Below, in pieces: positions 58,549 to 64,000 of a stretch of 64,000 nt of DNA. The notes below the pieces were generated by a model. The model saw only the letters and a program-made list of their open reading frames with translations. It was not told where the DNA came from and searched no databases. Origin of the DNA: Dinoroseobacter sp013215265 (GTDB taxonomy: Bacteria; Pseudomonadota; Alphaproteobacteria; Rhodobacterales; Rhodobacteraceae); contig OY829366.1 in NCBI GenBank assembly GCA_963691755.1, forward strand, positions 1,488,001 through 1,552,000. Reading direction: 5' to 3'. The translations under genes and the position numbers were made by a program. Position 1 is the stretch's first letter. Every line of letters starts with the position of its first letter.

Positions 58549-60225
58549 TTAGAAGAGGCCTTCGACAAGGCCTTCATCATTGATGCGGATCGCTTCGGCA
58601 GCCGGCTTGCGCGGCAGGCCCGGCATCGTCATGATCTCTCCGCAGATTGCCACGACAAAGCCCGCACCGGCCGACAGGCGTACTTCGCGCACCGGGACCG
58701 AGTGACCTTCAGGGGCCCCACGGCGGGTTGGGTCGGTGGTAAAGCTGTACTGGGTCTTGGCCATACAGACCGGCAGGTTGCCATAGCCCTGGGCTTCCCA
58801 TTCGCGCAGCTGGGTGCGGATCTTGGCGTCTGCCAGAACCTCGTCAGCGCGGTAGATGCGCTTTGCGATGGTTTCGATCTTCTCGAAGAGACCCAGATCG
58901 TCCTCATAGATCGGCGCAAACTGCGATGCACCGCTGTCGGCAATCTCTGCGATACGGGTCGCCATCTCGGTGATGCCAGCGCCCCCATCGGCCCAGTGCT
59001 TGCACAGGAACGCCTCAGCGCCCTGTCCTTCGACAAACTCCTTGACCGCGGCCACTTCGGCATCGGTGTCGGAGACAAAGTGGTTGATGCCGACCACCAC
59101 AGGAACCCCGAAGGATTTGAGGTTGGCGATGTGACGCGCGAGGTTATCGCAGCCCGCAACCACCGCATCCACCGACTCGGTGCCCAGCTCGTCTTTCTTC
59201 ATGCCACCGTTCATCTTCAAGGCACGGATCGTGGCCACGAGCACCACCGCATCGGGCGCAAGCCCCGCCTTGCGGCATTTGATGTTCATGAACTTCTCTG
59301 CCCCGAGATCGGCACCAAAGCCCGCTTCGGTGACAACATAGTCCGCCAGCTTCAGCGCGGTCTTGGTCGCGATGACCGAGTTACAGCCATGGGCGATGTT
59401 GGCGAACGGACCACCATGCACAAAGGCCGGGTTGTTCTCCAGCGTCTGCACCAGGTTTGGCTGCATCGCGTCTTTCAGCAGAACCGTCATCGCGCCATCC
59501 GCACCGATGTCACGGCAGTAGATCGGAGACTTGTCGCGGCGGTAGGCCACAATCATGTCGCCGAGGCGCTTCTGCAGGTCGGGCACGTCGTTGGCCAGGC
59601 ACAGGATCGCCATAACCTCGGAGGCCACGGTGATGTCAAAGCCGGTCTGACGCGGAAAGCCATTGGCCACGCCCCCGAGCGAGGTGACCGTGTCGCGCAG
59701 CGCGCGGTCGTTCATGTCCAGCACACGGCGCCAGGACACGCGGCGCTCATCGATTTCCAGGCTGTTGCCCCAGTAGATATGGTTGTCGATCATCGCTGAC
59801 AGGAGATTGTGTGCGGAGGTGATCGCGTGGAAGTCCCCGGTGAAGTGGAGGTTCATCTCTTCCATCGGAACAACCTGAGCATACCCACCGCCCGCAGCGC
59901 CGCCCTTCATCCCGAAGTTCGGACCAAGCGAGGCTTCGCGAATGCAGATCGCCGCGTTCTTGCCGATCTTGTTCAAGCCATCACCAAGACCCACCGTCGT
60001 GGTCGTCTTGCCCTCCCCCGCAGGCGTCGGGTTGATCGCCGTCACCAAAATAAGCTTGCCGTTCGGGCGATCGCCCAGAGACGCAATAAAATCCTGACCA
60101 ACCTTCGCCTTGTCATGGCCAAAAGGAAGAAGATGCTCCGACGGAATCCCAAGCTTCTCACCTATCTCCTGAATAGGCCGCTTGCTCGCCTCACGCGCAA
60201 TCTCAATATCACTCTTAAATGACAT
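58549..60225 (-). CDS. fhs: formate-tetrahydrofolate ligase Fhs
   Basis: A 558-residue enzyme of the usual Fhs length, interconverting formate + THF + ATP and 10-formyl-THF. The P-loop-like TPAGEGKTTTTVGLGDGL is at about 65-82; REASLGPNFGMKGGAAGGGY, HGGPFANIAHGCNSV and VREVRLSAGAGFVV are conserved. The ATG at 60225 follows GGGAGAAAACC. In methylotrophic roseobacters it runs in the formate-releasing direction to conserve ATP from methyl groups. It starts 25 bases after the fdhA stop. A long plus-strand frame opposite it is a shadow. Confidence 0.95.
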   Translation of the reverse strand: MSFKSDIEIAREASKRPIQEIGEKLGIPSEHLLPFGHDKAKVGQDFIASLGDRPNGKLILVTAINPTPAGEGKTTTTVGLGDGLNKIGKNAAICIREASLGPNFGMKGGAAGGGYAQVVPMEEMNLHFTGDFHAITSAHNLLSAMIDNHIYWGNSLEIDERRVSWRRVLDMNDRALRDTVTSLGGVANGFPRQTGFDITVASEVMAILCLANDVPDLQKRLGDMIVAYRRDKSPIYCRDIGADGAMTVLLKDAMQPNLVQTLENNPAFVHGGPFANIAHGCNSVIATKTALKLADYVVTEAGFGADLGAEKFMNIKCRKAGLAPDAVVLVATIRALKMNGGMKKDELGTESVDAVVAGCDNLARHIANLKSFGVPVVVGINHFVSDTDAEVAAVKEFVEGQGAEAFLCKHWADGGAGITEMATRIAEIADSGASQFAPIYEDDLGLFEKIETIAKRIYRADEVLADAKIRTQLREWEAQGYGNLPVCMAKTQYSFTTDPTRRGAPEGHSVPVREVRLSAGAGFVVAICGEIMTMPGLPRKPAAEAIRINDEGLVEGLF

Positions 60226-60250
60226 GGTTTTCTCTCCCGTTAATCTCTGG

Positions 60251-63025
60251 TTACTCAGCCGCGATGGCGGTTTCGGCATTCTCAACTTTCACGGCGCAGA
60301 ACTTGAACTCTGGGATCTTGCCGTAAGGGTCGATGGCGGCGTTTGTCAGCAGGTTGGCAGCTGCTTCGACATAGGCGAAGGGCAGGAACACCATATCTTC
60401 GGCCACTGCACGGTCAGCGCGTGCCAAAAGTGTCACGCTTCCGCGCCGTGTGGTTAGACGCACCCATCCGCCGGGCTCTACCCCGAGCTTTCGGAGTGTC
60501 TTTGGATGAAGAGAGCAATTTGCTTCGGGCTCCACGGCGTCTAGAACCGTGGCCCGACGCGTCATCGAACCGGTGTGCCAATGCTCGAGTTGCCGACCCG
60601 TAGTCAGGACCATCGGATAATCTGCATCTGGGGTTTCGTCTGGGGGAATGATCGCAGCTGGAGTAAAGCGCGCGCGTCCTTCGGGGCGCGGGAAGCCATC
60701 GCCGAAGACGACTGCTTGGCCAGGATCCTCTGGGCTGAGCGAGGGGTAGGTGACAGCCTCCCCTTCAAGGCGTTCCCACGTGATATTGTTGAGGCTCTTC
60801 ATGTTGATGGCCATCTCGGCGAAAATGTCGGACGGATGCGTGTAGCTCCAATCAAGGCCGCAACGTTTGGCGAGTTCGACCTGGATCGCCCAGTCCTGAC
60901 GCGCCTCACCCGGAGGGGTAACAGCAGGGCGCACCATCTGTACCTGACGGTTGGTGTTTGAGACCGTTCCGGCCTTTTCGTAAAGCGCGCTCGCGGGTAG
61001 GATTACGTCTGCGTAATTGGCGGTTTCGGTGATAAATATGTCCTGCACCACAAGGTGATCGAGCGTAGCCAGCGCGGCGCGCGCATGGTCCACGTCTGGG
61101 TCAGACATCGCCGGATTTTCGCCCAGAACATACATCGCCTTGATTTTTCCGTCATGGACGGCGTCCATGATTTCGGTGACCGTGAGCCCCTTTTCGGCAG
61201 AGAAGTCACCGGACCCCCAGACATCCGTGAAAGCGGACCGCACGCCATCATCCATGACGCTCTGGTAATCAGGCAGGAACATGGGGATCAGACCAGCATC
61301 GGACGCGCCTTGCACGTTGTTTTGACCGCGCAGCGGGTGCAGCCCTGTGCCCGGTCGACCGACATGGCCAGTCATAAGTGCCAGTGAGATCAGGCAGCGT
61401 GAATTGTCGGTGCCATGAATATGCTGGCTGACGCCCATACCCCAGAAGATCATCCCCGCCTTGGCGGTGGCAAAGTCCCGCGCCACGGCGCGAAGGGTAT
61501 CGGCATCAATGCCGCAGACCTCTGCCATCGCTTCTGGGGAGAAGCCTTCGAGATGTGCTTTCTCTGCATCCCAGTTTTCAGTGTAACCTTCGATATATTG
61601 TTGATCGTACAGCTTTTCGTCGACGATCGTGTGCATGATCGCGTTCAGCATGCTGACATCCGCGCCGGGGCGGAACTGCAGCATGTGGGTTGCAAAGCGC
61701 TTCAAGGCCTGACCGCGCGGGTCCATTACGATGAGCTTGCCACCCCGCTTGGTGAACTGCTTGAAGTAGGTGGCAGCTACCGGATGGTTCTCGATTGGGT
61801 TGGCGCCGATAACAATGGCCACATCCGCGTTCTCGATCTCATTAAACGTCGCAGTTACAGCGCCGGATCCAACATTCTCCAGTAGCGCTGCTACTGAGGA
61901 GGCGTGGCAAAGACGTGTGCAGTGGTCTACATTGTTATGTCCGAAGCCCTGCCGGATGAATTTCTGGAAAAGGTAGGCTTCTTCATTCGTGCATTTGGCC
62001 GATCCAAAACCAGCAACCTCCCGACCACGACCTTTCAGGCCGTTTGCAGCCACATCAAGAGCTTCATCCCAGCTCGCTTCGCGAAAGACCTCGGACCAGT
62101 TGCCGGGATCGACATTTAAGCCCTTGGCAGGGGCATCCTCGCGACGGATAAGCGGTTTTGTCAGACGGTGACCGTGGTGGATATAATCATAGCCAAAACG
62201 GCCCTTAACGCAGAGGCGACCTTCGTTTGCAGGGCCATTTATCCCCTCGACGTATTTCACACGTCCGTCTTTGACCTTGATAGAGATTTGGCATCCGACG
62301 CCACAAAACGCGCAGATACTTTCGACCTCTTCGTCGTAATCGCTGCGGTCGCCAACCTGATTTGCATCCAATACCGTGGATGGCATGAGCGCACCCGTTG
62401 GGCAGGCTTGAACGCATTCTCCGCACGCCACGCAGGTGCTTTCACCCATCGGATCGGCAAAGTCGAATGTCGGGTAGGCATCATGACCGCGCCCAGCCAT
62501 ACCTATGACGTCGTTTACTTGGACTTCACGGCATGCCCGCACGCAAAGCCCGCACTGGATGCAGGCATCAAGGTTCACGCTCATTGCGACATGGCTGTCA
62601 TCTAGAAGCGGTATGCGGCCGTCTTCGAGCTTGGGGAAGCGGCTTTGATCGATACCATTGGCCTGTGCCATGTCCCAAAGATGGCTTGCTTTGTCATGGG
62701 CTGTGTCGCGATCAGGCTGGTCAGCAAGTAACATCTCGACGACCATCTTTCGCGCAGAGCTGGCGCGCCTGCTGTCGGTTGTCACAACCATCCCTTCGGA
62801 CGGTTCTCTGATGCAGGATGCTGCGAGCGTTCGCTCGCCCTCAATCTCGACCATGCAAGCCCGACAGTTGCCGTCTGGACGGTATCCGGGTGCGGGTTTG
62901 TGACACAAATGCGGGATCACAAGGCCCCGTCCATTCGCGACCTCCCAGATCGTAAGGCCGGTGGGCACCGTCACTTCTTCACCGTCGAGTGTGAAGGTGA
63001 CCTGATCTACTTGTGCGCCGTCCAT
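60251..63025 (-). CDS. fdhA: NAD-dependent formate dehydrogenase alpha subunit (molybdopterin)
   Basis: A 924-residue cytoplasmic molybdenum or tungsten formate dehydrogenase catalytic subunit. The N-terminal 2Fe2S domain has HLCHKPAPGY...CRACMVE; a NuoG-like segment follows, then two 4Fe4S clusters CIQCGLCVRACRE and CVACGECVQACP (about 155-225), the CAFCGVGC cluster at about 240, and the active-site Cys in NNVDHCTRLCHASSV (about 370). GANPIENHPVAATYFK and RGQNNVQGASDAGLIP line the cofactor. No selenocysteine codon is needed. It starts 1 base after the fdhB stop. It oxidises the formate released by Fhs to CO2. Confidence 0.93.
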   Translation of the reverse strand: MDGAQVDQVTFTLDGEEVTVPTGLTIWEVANGRGLVIPHLCHKPAPGYRPDGNCRACMVEIEGERTLAASCIREPSEGMVVTTDSRRASSARKMVVEMLLADQPDRDTAHDKASHLWDMAQANGIDQSRFPKLEDGRIPLLDDSHVAMSVNLDACIQCGLCVRACREVQVNDVIGMAGRGHDAYPTFDFADPMGESTCVACGECVQACPTGALMPSTVLDANQVGDRSDYDEEVESICAFCGVGCQISIKVKDGRVKYVEGINGPANEGRLCVKGRFGYDYIHHGHRLTKPLIRREDAPAKGLNVDPGNWSEVFREASWDEALDVAANGLKGRGREVAGFGSAKCTNEEAYLFQKFIRQGFGHNNVDHCTRLCHASSVAALLENVGSGAVTATFNEIENADVAIVIGANPIENHPVAATYFKQFTKRGGKLIVMDPRGQALKRFATHMLQFRPGADVSMLNAIMHTIVDEKLYDQQYIEGYTENWDAEKAHLEGFSPEAMAEVCGIDADTLRAVARDFATAKAGMIFWGMGVSQHIHGTDNSRCLISLALMTGHVGRPGTGLHPLRGQNNVQGASDAGLIPMFLPDYQSVMDDGVRSAFTDVWGSGDFSAEKGLTVTEIMDAVHDGKIKAMYVLGENPAMSDPDVDHARAALATLDHLVVQDIFITETANYADVILPASALYEKAGTVSNTNRQVQMVRPAVTPPGEARQDWAIQVELAKRCGLDWSYTHPSDIFAEMAINMKSLNNITWERLEGEAVTYPSLSPEDPGQAVVFGDGFPRPEGRARFTPAAIIPPDETPDADYPMVLTTGRQLEHWHTGSMTRRATVLDAVEPEANCSLHPKTLRKLGVEPGGWVRLTTRRGSVTLLARADRAVAEDMVFLPFAYVEAAANLLTNAAIDPYGKIPEFKFCAVKVENAETAIAAE

Positions 63026-63026
63026 C

Positions 63027-64000
63027 TCAGATCTCCTCGGGGAAGTGTTTCATCGTCAGTCGGATCGGGTTCGGAGCTGCCTGACCCAGACCGCAAATGC
63101 TGGCATCGACCATGGATTGGCTCAGCTCTTCGAGGAGGGGCTGATCCCATCGGTCTGCTTGCATCAACTTTACTGCTTTCTCGCAACCAACCCGACACGG
63201 GGTGCATTGGCCGCAACTTTCAGCCTCAAAAAACTTAAGCATGTTAAGGGCTGCGGCCCGCGCGCTGTCTTGATCTGAAAGCACAACCACGGCGGCTGAA
63301 CCTATGAATGAGCCCAATGGTTGCAGCGTGTCAAAATCTAGCGGGACATCGTTTATGGATGCAGGAAGAAGGCCTGAAGACGGCCCGCCCGGCTGGTATG
63401 CCTTGAAAACATGGCCGTCAGCCATCCCGCCAGCAGCAGCAATGATGTCGGAGATGGTTGAGCCTGCAGGCAGGAGGTAAACGCCAGGTTGGGCGACCCG
63501 GCCTGAGACGGAGTAACTGCGAAGTCCCTTGCGACCATTGTGTTCAACCGCGCTCAGCAGTTCCGGGCCTTCGCGACAAATCCGGGCCACCCAGTGGAGC
63601 GTTTCGACATTATGAACGAGCGTCGGTCGGCCATGAATTCCAACCTGTGCAACAAAGGGTGGGCGATGACGGGGCAGTCCCCGCTTGCCTTCGATACTTT
63701 CGATCATGGCGCTTTCTTCGCCGCAGATATAAGCGCCAGCCCCGCGCCGCAGATCTATATATCCCGGAGCAACCATACCGGCTTCTTCCAGTGCCGTGAT
63801 TTCACGGCGCAAGATCTCGAGTACCGCAGGATACTCGTCTCGCATGTAGATGAAGCAGGTCTCGGCCTCGACCGCCCAAGCGGCGATCAACATTCCCTCA
63901 AGGAAAAGATGCGGTGTTCGTTCGAGGTAAAAACGATCTTTGAATGTTCCTGGCTCGCCTTCGTCACCATTCACTGCAAGATAGCGAGGGCCTGCATTGG
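63027..64000 (-). CDS. fdhB: NAD-dependent formate dehydrogenase beta subunit, NuoF-like (5' end beyond window)
   Basis: The 3' portion of the diaphorase subunit that passes electrons from the formate dehydrogenase alpha subunit to NAD+. The frame is open to the window edge (NAGPRYLAV before MNGDEGEPG), so the ATG at 63974 is not the true start. NuoF hallmarks are NGDEGEPGTFKDR (FMN/NADH site), RRGAGAYICGEESAMIESIEG, PTLVHNVETL, and the 4Fe4S cysteines in ESCGQCTPCRVGCEK with the last in ASICGLGQAAPNP. Cotranscribed with fdhA. Confidence 0.92.
   Translation of the reverse strand, partial: NAGPRYLAVNGDEGEPGTFKDRFYLERTPHLFLEGMLIAAWAVEAETCFIYMRDEYPAVLEILRREITALEEAGMVAPGYIDLRRGAGAYICGEESAMIESIEGKRGLPRHRPPFVAQVGIHGRPTLVHNVETLHWVARICREGPELLSAVEHNGRKGLRSYSVSGRVAQPGVYLLPAGSTISDIIAAAGGMADGHVFKAYQPGGPSSGLLPASINDVPLDFDTLQPLGSFIGSAAVVVLSDQDSARAAALNMLKFFEAESCGQCTPCRVGCEKAVKLMQADRWDQPLLEELSQSMVDASICGLGQAAPNPIRLTMKHFPEEI

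Noticed and set aside
58540..59799. 419-codon open frame on the plus strand opposite fhs
   Set aside because: It lies wholly antisense to a canonical fhs gene, its translation shows no family motif, and such mirror frames arise from GC-rich codon use.
1..64000. CRISPR arrays, tRNA or rRNA genes, IS elements, phage genes
   Set aside because: No regular direct repeats, cloverleaf sequences, transposases or phage proteins were recognised anywhere in the window.

Overview
The window reads as a chromosomal segment of a marine alphaproteobacterium of the Roseobacter group (Rhodobacterales). This is inferred from the gene families (three secondary or TRAP-type importers, a full methylated-amine pathway, a DUF1194 remnant, a sigma-54-type response regulator with no GAFTGA loop), from the moderately high GC content, and from dense operons joined by ATGA, GTGA and TTGA overlaps. 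No rRNA, tRNA, IS element, phage gene or CRISPR array was seen.

Layout. 1-2.9 kb: the 3' part of a 5'-nucleotidase, a quinone-oxidoreductase-like MDR protein and an SRAP protein. 2.9-10.2 kb: a leftward block with a 37-aa peptide, a TRAP importer (dctPQM), its two-component system and a GntR repressor. 10.4-19.4 kb: a rightward catabolic operon with three Gfo/Idh/MocA dehydrogenases, a second TRAP importer, an unrecognised histidine-rich protein and a QuiC1-type 3-dehydroshikimate dehydratase. 19.5-20.2 kb: a decayed APC permease. 20.4-27.5 kb: a LacI regulator and a likely sulfoacetate operon (TctABC importer, SauS-like dehydrogenase, SauT-like CoA ligase).

27.7-64 kb is a one-carbon and methylated-amine island. 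It holds a betaine/TMAO-type ABC importer (TmoXWV-like), a soxBDAG-type operon that may be N-methylglutamate dehydrogenase (mgdABCD), GlxA/AraC and XRE-cupin regulators, and a decayed DUF1194 gene. These are followed by dimethylamine monooxygenase dmmDABC, an ammonium transporter with a 56-aa companion, N-methylglutamate synthase mgsABC, gamma-glutamylmethylamide synthetase gmaS, a trimethylamine monooxygenase gene tmm carrying a nonsense codon, a class I glutamine amidotransferase, two secreted proteins and TMAO demethylase tdm. The island ends with the folate module folD2-folD1-fhs and an NAD-dependent formate dehydrogenase (fdhA and partial fdhB).

The island would work as one pathway: TMA to TMAO (Tmm, apparently broken), TMAO to dimethylamine (Tdm), dimethylamine to methylamine (Dmm), methylamine to gamma-glutamylmethylamide and N-methylglutamate (GmaS, Mgs), then back to glutamate with release of a C1 unit (the Sox/Mgd complex). 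C1 units pass through tetrahydrofolate (FolD, Fhs) to formate and CO2, and ammonium is handled by Amt. The most striking observations are the single stop codon inside tmm, loss of all zinc cysteines from the SoxD-like subunit, loss of the catalytic lysine from the second FolD, and the Gfo/Idh/MocA plus QuiC1 operon, which may encode an undescribed cyclitol or quinate-like pathway.
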